Shown here piece after piece: positions 1 to 7,883 of a stretch of DNA of 64,000 nucleotides (within the stretch, counting starts at the first letter, position 1; every line of letters begins with the position of its first letter). This DNA is from Pseudomonas bijieensis (GTDB taxonomy: Bacteria; Pseudomonadota; Gammaproteobacteria; Pseudomonadales; Pseudomonadaceae). Location of the stretch: contig NZ_CP048810.1 of NCBI RefSeq assembly GCF_013347965.1, forward strand, positions 3,781,501 to 3,845,500, in the 5' to 3' direction. The notes under the pieces are model-generated. The model made no database searches and was not told where the DNA came from. It saw nothing but the letters and a program-made list of their open reading frames with translations. Position numbers and translations under genes: made by a program.

Positions 1-2
1 GG

Positions 3-146
3 GTCGATCCGGGTCGTTCATCGACTCCGATTAACCCTCGCGCAGTGTTTAAGGCGCTTGGCAAGGACGAGCAGCAAGCAGAGCTGCTTGCTCGAGAATT
101 GTTCGAGCGAAAAAGTCTAGGAAGGGCTGTTTCTGAGTTGATCTAA
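3..146 (+). CDS. 3' end of an unrecognised gene, upstream partner of a PemK-like gene
   Basis: An open frame enters from the left edge and stops with TAA at 144-146, giving the last 47 residues of a protein whose C-terminus reads ELLARELFERKSLGRAVSELI. The stop overlaps the ATG of the next gene by one base (TAATG), so the two are probably co-translated. I do not recognise the family from this fragment. The tight coupling to a PemK-like gene and the small charged helix suggest, by inference only, an antitoxin-type partner. Base composition is lower in GC than the core genes to the right. Confidence 0.5.
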   Translation, partial: VDPGRSSTPINPRAVFKALGKDEQQAELLARELFERKSLGRAVSELI

Positions 147-544
147 TGCCAGGAAATATTTTACGGAAAGGAACTCTTCTAATACTCAGCGGCCCAGCCA
201 ACCACCTGCATATAGTGATGAATGATCCCGTCTATTCTCACGAACATGGGTATGACGGTGTTTTGGCTGTAAACATTTCGTCGATCAAACCAGGGGTCTA
301 CTACGACCCTTCATGCATTTTGACTACGAATTGTCATCCATTTGTTCGGTGGGAAAGCTGGGTGGTCTATAAAGAGGCGGCAGTTTTTGATGCCTCCCGC
401 CTTGATTTGAAAGTGGATGCGGGAGAAATCGTTAGCCACCACCCGGTCAGTGATGACCTTTATAATAGGGTTCGTGCTGGATTTGAAATATCCAGACATC
501 TTCCGAGAAAAATCGGTAGATTTATACGTCAGAATCATTTCTGA
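146..544 (+). CDS. Small PemK/MazF-like protein of unknown function
   Basis: 132 residues. The fold pattern visible is KGTLLILSGPANHLHIVMNDP near the N-terminus, then a VNISSIK strand, a D-x-S/T-C motif (YDPSCIL), then HPFVRWESWVVYKEA. This spacing resembles a family of short proteins related to PemK/MazF barrels that commonly sit behind a small partner gene. It begins inside the stop codon of the upstream gene, so the pair looks like one operon. Codon use is AT-richer than the rest of the window, suggesting transfer. Toxin activity is inference; the catalytic residues of true MazF are not obvious here, and a non-toxic accessory role is possible. Confidence 0.5.
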   Translation: MPGNILRKGTLLILSGPANHLHIVMNDPVYSHEHGYDGVLAVNISSIKPGVYYDPSCILTTNCHPFVRWESWVVYKEAAVFDASRLDLKVDAGEIVSHHPVSDDLYNRVRAGFEISRHLPRKIGRFIRQNHF

Positions 545-602
545 CACCGCCAGTGATGAGCAGGGGCCTGTTTTTCTAGGGCACCTAAAACGCGTACCAA
601 AT

Positions 603-633
603 TGAGATTCTATCAGCTGGAACTGGAATCTCA
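603..633. repeat. Inverted repeat with 8-bp arms
   Basis: TGAGATTC (603-610) and GAATCTCA (626-633) form a perfect stem with a 15-base loop, extendable by two weaker pairs. It is not followed by a T-run, so it is not a standard terminator. It lies between the PemK-like gene and a tRNA-like 3' fragment and could be an arm-type recombination site or a remnant; function unknown. Confidence 0.45.
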
Positions 634-661
634 TGTAGAGCTAGGCCTTACAGACTAGATC

Positions 662-684
662 TTCAATTCCGTCTCTGGGTACCA
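662..684 (+). other. tRNA 3'-end remnant, candidate attachment site
   Basis: These 23 bases read like the end of a tRNA gene: T-loop TTCAATT, T-stem strand CCGTC, acceptor strand TCTGGGT, discriminator A and CCA. No matching 5' T-stem, anticodon arm or 5' acceptor strand lies upstream, so it is only a 3' fragment. From memory it differs from the Pseudomonas tRNA-Phe 3' end at three positions, all transitions. It sits at the boundary between lower-GC sequence on the left and core-like sequence on the right and is followed by a terminator, the arrangement expected at one end of a tRNA-integrated island. Confidence 0.5.
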
Positions 685-691
685 AATACCG

Positions 692-723
692 AAAACCCGA
701 TCAAGCAATTGATCGGGTTTTTA
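692..723 (+). terminator. Rho-independent terminator
   Basis: A 13-bp perfect stem (692-704 with 709-721) closes a GCAA tetraloop and runs into a T-rich tail. The A-run/T-run ends make it usable in both directions. It follows the tRNA-like 3' fragment directly, as terminators follow intact tRNA genes. Confidence 0.85.
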
Positions 724-797
724 TTGCCTGGGATTTTCTTCCTGCGCATTGTCGACTCAGCTACATTCATCCGCTCCCCTCTGGCAAACGAGTCGAC

Positions 798-1127
798 ATG
801 GACATCACCGGCATCCCCTTCGGCACCACCGATTGGTCAACCATCGAACCCACCGAGCACAAAGGCGTCACCGGAGTCGCCTATTGGCGCACGCGGCAAT
901 TCGGGAATATTCGGGTACGGATGGTGGAATACACGGCCGGGTATCTGGCCGACCATTGGTGCACCAAGGGCCACATCCTGTTTTGCCTCAAGGGCGAGCT
1001 CCATACTGAACTCGAAGACGGTCGGCAATTTTTGCTCAAACCCGGCATGAGCTACCAGGTCGCCGACCAGGCCGAGCCCCATCGATCCTCAACCTCATCG
1101 GGGGCTACGCTTTTCATAGTGGATTGA
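798..1127 (+). CDS. DHCW-motif cupin-fold protein
   Basis: 109 residues forming a single small cupin barrel. The signature segment ADHWCTKGHILFCLKGEL lies at about residues 50-68 and is followed by a strand-rich LKPGMSYQVAD segment and an HRSST...LFIVD ending, a pattern I recognise from the family named for its D-H-C/W motif. Length is normal for the family. The histidines and cysteine could bind a metal as in other cupins, but substrate and role are unknown. The ATG at 798 is preceded by only a weak ribosome site. It is the first core-like gene after the candidate island boundary. Confidence 0.75.
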   Translation: MDITGIPFGTTDWSTIEPTEHKGVTGVAYWRTRQFGNIRVRMVEYTAGYLADHWCTKGHILFCLKGELHTELEDGRQFLLKPGMSYQVADQAEPHRSSTSSGATLFIVD

Positions 1128-1188
1128 GATTCGAAGCGTGCGCGCCGAAGCTGTAGGATAGATGGCCTTATCCATCAGGAATCCGACC

Positions 1189-1596
1189 ATGTCATCGGCG
1201 AACAAACAGCACAAGCGCAGCCAGCGCGCGAAGGCGAAAGCCAAGCAGAACCGCATGCAACGTACTGCTGCGCCGAACGATTTCCTGGACCCGAACGACG
1301 AGCGCATCGATCTGGAAACCGTGGACCTGACGGAGCTGTTCCAACTCATGAGTGCCGCCGAAAAAGTCAGCCAGAAGGCAATGTGCGAAGCGTTCCTGGC
1401 CCATCCCCTGCTGGCGCTGGTGCTGGAACAGGAAGGTGAGGAAGAAGCGACTGACTTCATCATTACCGCATTGATCGAATACCGCCGTCTGACCACGGGC
1501 GTGGATGAGCAGACCGCACTGGATTGGGTGGAAAGCAAGCAATTCCAGGCCGATTATGTGGCCGCCTCCCAGGCGCTGACGCAAGGCGAGGACTGA
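1189..1596 (+). CDS. Small basic-N-terminus protein, paralogue of the gene at 5824
   Basis: 135 residues from the ATG at 1189 (AGGAA upstream). The first 25 residues are very basic (NKQHKRSQRAKAKAKQNRM) and are followed by a mostly helical acidic domain. It aligns with the protein encoded at 5824-6270: the same NKQ-KR-RAK-KAKQ-RM start, an LF-x(4-6)-EA-VS segment and a common Y/R-x(6)-D-x-x-TA--W ending. The function is not known to me. The basic tail suggests nucleic-acid or ribosome contact, which is inference. An upstream in-frame ATG at 1162 is possible, but the chosen start matches the paralogue. Confidence 0.7.
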   Translation: MSSANKQHKRSQRAKAKAKQNRMQRTAAPNDFLDPNDERIDLETVDLTELFQLMSAAEKVSQKAMCEAFLAHPLLALVLEQEGEEEATDFIITALIEYRRLTTGVDEQTALDWVESKQFQADYVAASQALTQGED

Positions 1597-1796
1597 CTGT
1601 CTGGCCGGGACCGCGGTGGATGACGCCCTCCGGGCATAATTCCCACAATCCAAGGTCAACCAACATGGGGTGGCGTCATACCCGTCCTGCGTCAATCCGA
1701 TATTTTTCCTCCCAGACAATCAGCCTCGTCCGGCATCATCGAAACGACGCCCGGAGCATCCTTGCGGTCCGCCCCTCTCAATGGCTGGACACTTCG

Positions 1797-2846
1797 ATGA
1801 CGCCACTGCTGCCCCAAGATGACCCTCAGCTCGCCCCCTTGATCAACGAACTCGGCGAGCTGATTCGCCAGGCACGCCAGAAGGTTCTGCGAGCCGTCGA
1901 TACGCTCCAGGTACAAACCTGCTGGCAGATCGGCCGGCATATCATCGAGTTCGAACAGGGTGGCGCCGAACGGGCGGCTTACGGGGCACGGTTGTTGCCA
2001 TCGCTGGCTAAAGTGCTGACGGCACGGTTCGGGAAGGGATTCGATGAACGCAACCTACGACACATGCGAGATTTTTATCAAAAGTTCCCAATTTGGAACG
2101 CAGTGCGTACCGAATTGAGCTGGACCCATTACCGCACGCTTCTGCGCGTAGAACACGACACCGCCCGTCATTGGTACATGAACGAAGTGGCCATCCAAAA
2201 CTGGTCCACCCGCGCGCTGGAACGTCAGATCGGCACGTTCTATTACGAACGTCTCCTGGCAAGCCGCGACCGGCCTGCGGTAGAGCAGGAAGCGGCCGCC
2301 AATCTTGAGAAACTGGATTTCGGTCCCAGAGACATCGTCAGAGATCCGGTGGTCCTTGAGTTCCTGGGATTGCCCAATACCGGCATGCTGCTGGAAACCG
2401 ACCTCGAACAGGCCTTGATCGACCAGCTACAGGGTTTCCTTCTCGAACTGGGCAAGGGCTTCGCCTTCATCGCCCGTCAGCAACGCATCAGCACCGAAAG
2501 CAAAGACTTCTACCTCGACCTGGTCTTCTATAACTACCTGCTCAAGTGCTTCGTGATCGTCGACCTCAAGCGTGGCGAACTGAGCCATCAGGACATTGGG
2601 CAGATGGACATGTACGTGCGCCTCTACGACGAGCTGAAACGCGGTCCTGATGACAAACCCACCGTCGGCATCATTCTCTGTTCCCGGAAAGACGAATCAG
2701 TGGTGCGTTACTCCGTATTGCAAGGCAATGAACAACTGTTCGCCAGCCAATACCAACTGGTGCTCCCCACGGAAGAAGAGCTGCGCAAAGAGCTGGATCG
2801 CGAGCGAGCGCGACTCGAGGAGGGGCAATCGGGCACAACGACTTGA
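1797..2846 (+). CDS. DUF1016 / YhcG-type PDDEXK nuclease-family protein
   Basis: 349 residues. The N-terminal half (about 10-170) has the DUF1016 helical domain with the W-Q-IG--I-E and GKGF-ERNLR-MR-FY segments. The C-terminal half (about 190-330) has a PDDEXK-like core: a D in FYLDLVFYN followed by VIVDLKRGE, where D-x-K fits the (D/E)xK motif. Proteins of this family are often linked to restriction-modification or mobile DNA, but no partner methylase is adjacent. The ATG at 1797 was chosen because homology starts just after it; the open frame continues upstream without a plausible start. A terminator-like hairpin follows. Confidence 0.8.
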   Translation: MTPLLPQDDPQLAPLINELGELIRQARQKVLRAVDTLQVQTCWQIGRHIIEFEQGGAERAAYGARLLPSLAKVLTARFGKGFDERNLRHMRDFYQKFPIWNAVRTELSWTHYRTLLRVEHDTARHWYMNEVAIQNWSTRALERQIGTFYYERLLASRDRPAVEQEAAANLEKLDFGPRDIVRDPVVLEFLGLPNTGMLLETDLEQALIDQLQGFLLELGKGFAFIARQQRISTESKDFYLDLVFYNYLLKCFVIVDLKRGELSHQDIGQMDMYVRLYDELKRGPDDKPTVGIILCSRKDESVVRYSVLQGNEQLFASQYQLVLPTEEELRKELDRERARLEEGQSGTTT

Positions 2847-2871
2847 AGAAATGAGAGCCGATCTGATGGAC

Positions 2872-2912
2872 GCGCACTCAAAAAACCCATGTAAGATTGG
2901 TGCGCTTTTTTT
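2872..2912 (+). terminator. Probable terminator after the DUF1016 gene
   Basis: GCGCAC (2872-2877) pairs with GTGCGC (2900-2905) and is followed by seven T. The loop is long (22 bases), so the strength is uncertain. It separates the DUF1016 gene from bphO. Confidence 0.5.
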
Positions 2913-2946
2913 CCAGCAACGCTTCAATCAAAGAGCGTCATCCTGC

Positions 2947-3552
2947 ATGTCATCGGCCCCGCCCCACCCTTCTCTGATTCAGGCATTGCGGACCGAAACC
3001 GCTGAACTGCACGTCGCCCTGGAAAAACGCCTGCCGTTTTTCTCGCAACAGCTGGACCTGGATCTGTACCGACGCCTGATGGCGGCTTACTACGGTTTTT
3101 ATCAGCCGCTGGAGCAACAGCTTCATGTGCTGGCGCTGATTCCAACCGGGCTGGACCAATCCCTGCGCATCAAACTGCCGGTATTGCGAGCCGACCTCAA
3201 GGCACTGGGCCTGGATGAAGCCGCTATCGAGGCATTGCCCACCTGCCAGGCGCTGCCACGAATCGACTCCCGAGCCGCCGCCCTCGGCGTTTCCTACGTG
3301 CTGGAAGGTGCGACCCTCGGCGGGCAGATCCTGCGGCGCAGGGTTGCCGAGCAGCTCGGCCTTGATGCCTCCAGCGGCGCGGCCTTTCTCAATGTGTATG
3401 GCGAACTCACCGGTCGACGCTGGAAGGATTTCCTTCAATACCTGGACGACAGGAACCTTGGCGAGGCCCAGGTGTTCGAAGTCACACGCGCCGCCAAGGC
3501 GACGTTCTCTCATTTTGAACACTGGCTGGACAGCCAAAAGGTACTGTTATGA
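2947..3552 (+). CDS. bphO: Biliverdin-producing heme oxygenase (BphO)
   Basis: 201 residues. It opens heme to biliverdin, the chromophore of the phytochrome encoded next. The N-terminal helix has the proximal histidine in the family context (H22 in TAELHVALEKRLPFF). The later segment LGVSYVLEGATLGGQ carries the distal-helix glycines of bacterial heme oxygenases. The ATG at 2947 gives the normal family length. Its stop overlaps the bphP start by four bases (ATGA), so the pair is translationally coupled. The close linkage to bphP argues for a photoreceptor role rather than the iron-acquisition heme oxygenase found in heme-uptake operons. Confidence 0.9.
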   Translation: MSSAPPHPSLIQALRTETAELHVALEKRLPFFSQQLDLDLYRRLMAAYYGFYQPLEQQLHVLALIPTGLDQSLRIKLPVLRADLKALGLDEAAIEALPTCQALPRIDSRAAALGVSYVLEGATLGGQILRRRVAEQLGLDASSGAAFLNVYGELTGRRWKDFLQYLDDRNLGEAQVFEVTRAAKATFSHFEHWLDSQKVLL

Positions 3553-5783
3553 CCCCGGAAAACCAGGAAGCCTTCGACGAACTGCTGGCCAATTGCGCAG
3601 ACGAACCGATTCGCTTTCCTGGGGCCATCCAGCCTCACGGCGTGTTGTTGATGCTGTCCGAGCCCGATTTCGTGATCCGTGAGGTCAGCGCCAACGCGTT
3701 GCAGTTGATGGGGCAAGATCCCCACAGGCTGTTGGGCCAGACACTCGACGCACTGCTGGGGCTGGAACAGGCCGAGGCGATCCTCATCGCCTGTCGCGCC
3801 GCCCCGGAAAGCGACAGCGTGCCCGTGGCCATTGTCGTGAACCAGCAGCGTTTTGATGCCCTGGTACATCGCCACCAGGGCGCCCTGATCGTCGAACTGG
3901 AACAGCACCTGAGCGACTATCGCCCCGAAGGCGTCAGCGGCGAGGCGAACATGGGGCGTATGCTGCAACGTCTGCAAAGTGCGAAGACCCTTCAGGCACT
4001 GTACGAAATCAGCGTGCGGGAAATCCAGGCCATGACCGGTTACGACCGGGTGCTGATCTACCGCTTCGAGGAAGAAGGCCACGGTCAGGTGATTGCCGAG
4101 GCCAGCGCGCCGTCGATGGAACTCTACAAAGGCCTGTTTTTCCCGGCGTCGGATATTCCCGAACAGGCCCGCGAGCTGTATCGCACCAACTGGCTGCGGA
4201 TCATTCCCAATGCCGACTACGCGCCGGTACCGCTGGTCCCGGAACTGCGGCCCGACACCCAGGCGCCGCTGGACCTGAGTTTTGCCACGTTGCGCAGCGT
4301 CTCGCCGATCCACCGCCAATACATGAAAAACATGGGCGTGCTGTCCTCCATGAGCATCTCGCTGATGGAAGGCGAGCGCCTGTGGGGGCTGATCAGTTGC
4401 GGCAATCGCCAACCGCTGCTTGTTCCCCATGAAATGCGCATGGCCTGCCAGACCATCGGCCAGGTGCTGTCGTTGCAGATCAGCGCCATGCAGGCCCTGG
4501 AGCTGACCCGGCAGAGGGACGCCAAGCTGGAAGACCTCAAGGTCCTCGCCGCGGTCATGGCCGAGTCCAGCGATAACGTGTTCGACGGCCTGTCCAATGA
4601 GCCACAACGCCTCATGGACCTGACCGGGGCCAGCGGCGTCGCGATTTTCGAAGACAACAAGCTGCACCGCCACGGCCAATGCCCGGAACCGGAGCAGATC
4701 CGCGAGCTGCACAAATGGATTCTGGAAACCGACAAGCCGGTGTTCTCCCACCACAACCTGAGCAGCGTCTTCGCGCCTGCCCAGGCTTATCAGGACGTAG
4801 CGAGCGGGGTGCTGGCGATCCACCTGCCCAAGCCGGTGGAAAACGGTGTGCTGTGGTTCCGTCCCGAGGTGAAGCAAACCCTGCAATGGAGCGGTGACCC
4901 GCAAAAGCCCCTGGACCTGGAAAACAGCGAGACCGGCCTGCGCCTGCGACCCCGGACGTCTTTCGAGATCTGGAAAGTCGAAATGGCCGGCATCAGCACC
5001 AAATGGACCCATGGCGAGCTGTTCGCCGCCAACGACCTGCGGCGCTCGGCCCTGGAAAACGACCTGGCCCGCCAGGTACGCAAGGAGCGCCAAGCCGTGC
5101 AGGCGCGCGACGAACTGGTGGCCGTGGTGTCCCATGACCTGCGCAGCCCGATGACGGTCATTTCCATGCTCTGCGGCATGATGCAAAAGGCCTTCAGCTC
5201 CGACGGCTCCCACAGTTCCAAGCGAATTTCTTCCGCCATCGACACCATGCAACAGGCCACCAGCCGCATGAACACGCTGCTGGAAGACCTGCTCGACACC
5301 TCGCGCATCGACGCCGGACGCTACACCATCAATCCCCAGCCGATGGATGTCAGTCAGATCTTCGACGACGCCTGCTCGCTGCTGACGCCGCTGGCCACTG
5401 CCAAGGCCATCGACATGTCCTTCCATGCCGAACCCAACCTGAGGATCAGCGCCGATCCCGAGCGGTTGTTCCAGGTGCTGTCCAACCTGATTGGCAATGC
5501 CATCAAGTTCACACCACAACAGGGCTCCGTGGGCATCAGCGCGATGTCCGTTGGCAACGAGATTGTATTCAGCGTGCGCGACACCGGTGAAGGTATTGCG
5601 CCAGAACAGCTGCCTCATGTTTTCGAGCGCTACTGGACGACCAAGGAAGGCAACCCCAACGGCACCGGATTGGGGTTGTACATTTCCAAGGGGATTGTCC
5701 TGGCCCATGGCGGTAAACTGCACGCCGAAAGCCAGCCAGGCCAGGGCAGCGAATTTCGCTTTACCGTGCCAAAAATCGACTGA
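3549..5783 (+). CDS. bphP: Bacteriophytochrome histidine kinase (BphP)
   Basis: 744 residues. Domains in order: PAS (about 10-110), GAF (about 140-310), PHY (about 320-490), HisKA and HATPase (about 510-740). C16, in an N-C-A-D-E-P-I context, is the expected biliverdin-attachment cysteine. The chromophore-pocket motif P-A-S-D-I-P lies at 199-204 with the key Asp at 202. The phospho-acceptor is H529 in VVSHDLRSP, and N and G boxes are present (NLIGNAIKF, GTGLGLYI). It senses red/far-red light and should autophosphorylate. No response regulator is adjacent, so the output partner must be elsewhere. It overlaps bphO by four bases. Length and architecture are normal. Confidence 0.95.
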   Translation: MTPENQEAFDELLANCADEPIRFPGAIQPHGVLLMLSEPDFVIREVSANALQLMGQDPHRLLGQTLDALLGLEQAEAILIACRAAPESDSVPVAIVVNQQRFDALVHRHQGALIVELEQHLSDYRPEGVSGEANMGRMLQRLQSAKTLQALYEISVREIQAMTGYDRVLIYRFEEEGHGQVIAEASAPSMELYKGLFFPASDIPEQARELYRTNWLRIIPNADYAPVPLVPELRPDTQAPLDLSFATLRSVSPIHRQYMKNMGVLSSMSISLMEGERLWGLISCGNRQPLLVPHEMRMACQTIGQVLSLQISAMQALELTRQRDAKLEDLKVLAAVMAESSDNVFDGLSNEPQRLMDLTGASGVAIFEDNKLHRHGQCPEPEQIRELHKWILETDKPVFSHHNLSSVFAPAQAYQDVASGVLAIHLPKPVENGVLWFRPEVKQTLQWSGDPQKPLDLENSETGLRLRPRTSFEIWKVEMAGISTKWTHGELFAANDLRRSALENDLARQVRKERQAVQARDELVAVVSHDLRSPMTVISMLCGMMQKAFSSDGSHSSKRISSAIDTMQQATSRMNTLLEDLLDTSRIDAGRYTINPQPMDVSQIFDDACSLLTPLATAKAIDMSFHAEPNLRISADPERLFQVLSNLIGNAIKFTPQQGSVGISAMSVGNEIVFSVRDTGEGIAPEQLPHVFERYWTTKEGNPNGTGLGLYISKGIVLAHGGKLHAESQPGQGSEFRFTVPKID

Positions 5784-5823
5784 ACCGGGCGCCGCCCCCT
5801 AATGAATTGGAAACCGAAGCCCA

Positions 5824-6270
5824 ATGGCCTCACTGAACAAACAGCAGAAACGCGCCAAGCGCGCCAAAGACAAAGCCAAGCAGATCCGCATGACCGGGCG
5901 CAAATCGATCCCGATGTATGGCGACCCGGCACACGCCACCGCCCAACCACCGGTCTACGTGCTGGAACTGTTCGCCAAGCTGCGCGAAGCCGAAGCCGTC
6001 AGCCGCAGTGAAATGCTCGATACGCTGCTCACGTCCCTGAGCGTAATGATCATCGAACGCCCAGGCCTGCTCGACCTGAAAAACGCCGAAAACGAAAGCA
6101 TGGCAGCCACCAACCTGGCCGCCGACATGCTGGTGGACTACCGCATGTGGGTCGATGACATGGATCGCGAGACGGCCCAGCGCTGGCTCAGCACCCCGGA
6201 GTTCATCGAGGATTTCAGCCAAGCGCTGGACCGTTATCGCCAGTCCATGGAAGAGCCCGCCAGCGAGTAA
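5824..6270 (+). CDS. Small basic-N-terminus protein, paralogue of the gene at 1189
   Basis: 148 residues starting MASLNKQQKRAKRAKDKAKQ, a strongly basic tail, then a helical acidic body ending in EEPASE. It shares its N-terminal pattern and several body positions with the product of 1189-1596. It starts 41 bases after bphP on the same strand and could be its read-through partner. The function is unknown to me. That two copies bracket the DUF1016-bphOP block suggests duplication, with or without later insertion of the genes between. It converges on the next gene with a 9-bp gap. Confidence 0.7.
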   Translation: MASLNKQQKRAKRAKDKAKQIRMTGRKSIPMYGDPAHATAQPPVYVLELFAKLREAEAVSRSEMLDTLLTSLSVMIIERPGLLDLKNAENESMAATNLAADMLVDYRMWVDDMDRETAQRWLSTPEFIEDFSQALDRYRQSMEEPASE

Positions 6271-6279
6271 GCCGGCTGG

Positions 6280-6717
6280 CTATTCGTCACCGTTCCAATG
6301 GAACACCAGGCTGCGTGGGGCGCCACTGCCTACCTGGGCGGTGTCGTGCCGCGCCTCGCCGTTGCGCGTCGCCACCACCGTGTACTTGCCCGGCGGCAAC
6401 TGCACGTAAACCAGCGGTCCCGCGTCATCCAGCGTCAGCAGCGTTTGCCCCGACGCGTTCTGGACGGTGACATCCACATCCGGGATGTATTTGTTTTCCA
6501 CGCCAATCGCGAATGTCATGTGCAGGTTATAGCCCTGGGCCTGGCCGATGGCGTGGGCTTCATCCTCGCCGATACCGCCGGATAGATAGGTGATGCCGTT
6601 CTGCTGTAACGGTTGGACTTGCACGCCTGCGCTGTCTATTGGAGCCAGGTTGGTGGCGTTGGGCGTGATGGGAAATAGCAGTGCACCGATGGCGATAAGA
6701 CAGTAAAGGAATTTCAT
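6280..6717 (-). CDS. Small exported protein with a carboxypeptidase-regulatory-like fold
   Basis: 145 residues from the ATG at 6717, which has AGGAG upstream. An N-terminal signal peptide (MKFLYCLIAIGALLFPITPNA) is visible, so the product is probably periplasmic. The body contains YLSGGIGEDEA, then a beta-rich stretch VDVTVQNASGQTLLTLDDAGP and LPPGKYTVVATRNGE. These resemble the transthyretin-like regulatory domain of carboxypeptidases, where G-x-Y-x-V turns are common. No catalytic residues are evident. The role is unknown. A start 54 bases upstream is open but lacks the signal-peptide layout. Confidence 0.7.
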   Translation of the reverse strand: MKFLYCLIAIGALLFPITPNATNLAPIDSAGVQVQPLQQNGITYLSGGIGEDEAHAIGQAQGYNLHMTFAIGVENKYIPDVDVTVQNASGQTLLTLDDAGPLVYVQLPPGKYTVVATRNGEARHDTAQVGSGAPRSLVFHWNGDE

Positions 6718-7096
6718 GGCGGCAACTCCTGGTTCTGGGAAAGCCATCTCATTTGATGGATTCAGGACCATTCCGGTTTAGATCGATTGGAAGTTGGGCC
6801 GACTGCGGATTGGAATAGCACGCTCATCCGGTTAACCCTTCCAACCCCCGCCCAAAGCTGGCACCATCGCGCCTTTTTTTACGCGACTCCCCGGACTTTT
6901 CACCGGTAAACAAGGTTCAAACGGCCGTTCGGTTGTTGATGGCGCGACAGACTGCTGTGCCGATGCGACAACCTGCCGCACATCACCGGTTTACCGCCCG
7001 TAGCGCTGTTGGCTGCCATTCGGACGCATGCTAGCTTGGCCGCCTCGCCAAGGAAGGCCGCCAACAGCAAGGGAGCACACATCATGAGGACCGCAC
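6718..7096. other. Intergenic region upstream of the ABC transporter operon
   Basis: 379 bases with no convincing gene. It should carry divergent promoters for the exported protein on the left and the transporter operon on the right, but I cannot assign -35/-10 boxes with confidence. CACCGGTAAAC at 6901-6911 and CACCGGTTTACCG at 6984-6996 share CACCGGT and also form an inverted pair (CGGTAAAC with GTTTACCG), which could mark a regulator site. This is weak evidence. Confidence 0.3.
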
Positions 7097-7870
7097 ATGG
7101 CCCAGGCCACGCCCGCGCTTGAAATCCGCAACCTGCACAAACGCTACGGACAGCTGGAGGTGCTCAAGGGCGTCTCGCTGACCGCCCGCGACGGCGACGT
7201 GATCTCGATCCTGGGTTCCTCCGGATCCGGCAAGTCCACGTTCCTGCGCTGCATCAATCTGCTGGAAAACCCCAACCAGGGCCAGATTCTGGTGGCCGGC
7301 GAAGAGCTCAAGCTCAAGGCCGCGAAAAACGGTGAACTGATGGCCGCCGACGGCAAGCAGATCAACCGCATGCGTAGCGAGATCGGGTTTGTGTTTCAAA
7401 ACTTTAACCTTTGGCCGCACATGAGCGTGCTCGATAACATCATCGAAGCCCCGCGCCGAGTGCTTGGCCAAAGCAAGGCCGAAGCCGTCGAAGTCGCCGA
7501 AGCCCTGCTGGCCAAGGTTGGCATCGCCGACAAGCGCCATGCCTACCCGGCCGAACTGTCCGGCGGCCAGCAACAACGAGCGGCCATCGCCCGCACCTTG
7601 GCCATGCAGCCCAAGGTGATTCTGTTCGACGAACCCACTTCCGCCCTTGACCCGGAAATGGTCCAGGAAGTACTTAGTGTGATCCGCGCCTTGGCCGAAG
7701 AAGGCCGCACCATGCTGTTGGTGACCCACGAAATGGGGTTCGCCCGTCAGGTTTCCAGCGAAGTCGTGTTCCTTCATCAAGGCCTGGTCGAAGAGCAAGG
7801 ATCGCCACAGCAGGTCTTCGAGAACCCGCTTTCGGCGCGCTGCAAACAATTCATGTCCAGCAACCGCTAA
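7097..7870 (+). CDS. Polar amino-acid ABC transporter, ATP-binding subunit (HisP-like)
   Basis: 257 residues. Walker A is GSSGSGKS (about 40-47), the Q-loop lies in FVFQNFNLWPHM, the signature is LSGGQQQR, Walker B is VILFDEPTSALD and the switch histidine is in LVTHEMGF. The insertion of about 20 residues before the Q-loop is typical of the histidine/lysine-arginine-ornithine type. It is the first gene of a four-gene operon with a binding protein and two permeases; GAGGA precedes the start. Gene order and similarity suggest the PA5152-PA5155-type basic amino-acid system. The exact substrate cannot be read from the sequence. Confidence 0.9.
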   Translation: MAQATPALEIRNLHKRYGQLEVLKGVSLTARDGDVISILGSSGSGKSTFLRCINLLENPNQGQILVAGEELKLKAAKNGELMAADGKQINRMRSEIGFVFQNFNLWPHMSVLDNIIEAPRRVLGQSKAEAVEVAEALLAKVGIADKRHAYPAELSGGQQQRAAIARTLAMQPKVILFDEPTSALDPEMVQEVLSVIRALAEEGRTMLLVTHEMGFARQVSSEVVFLHQGLVEEQGSPQQVFENPLSARCKQFMSSNR

Positions 7871-7883
7871 CGGAGCAGTACAC

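Noticed and set aside
3510..5723. Open frame of 737 codons antisense to bphP
   Set aside because: It mirrors the GC-rich third-position pattern of bphP, has no domain-like sequence, and is rich in His/Gln/Arg as typical shadow frames are.
6900..7085. 61-codon minus-strand frame upstream of the ABC operon
   Set aside because: No ribosome site, no domain, and it would occupy the promoter region of the transporter.
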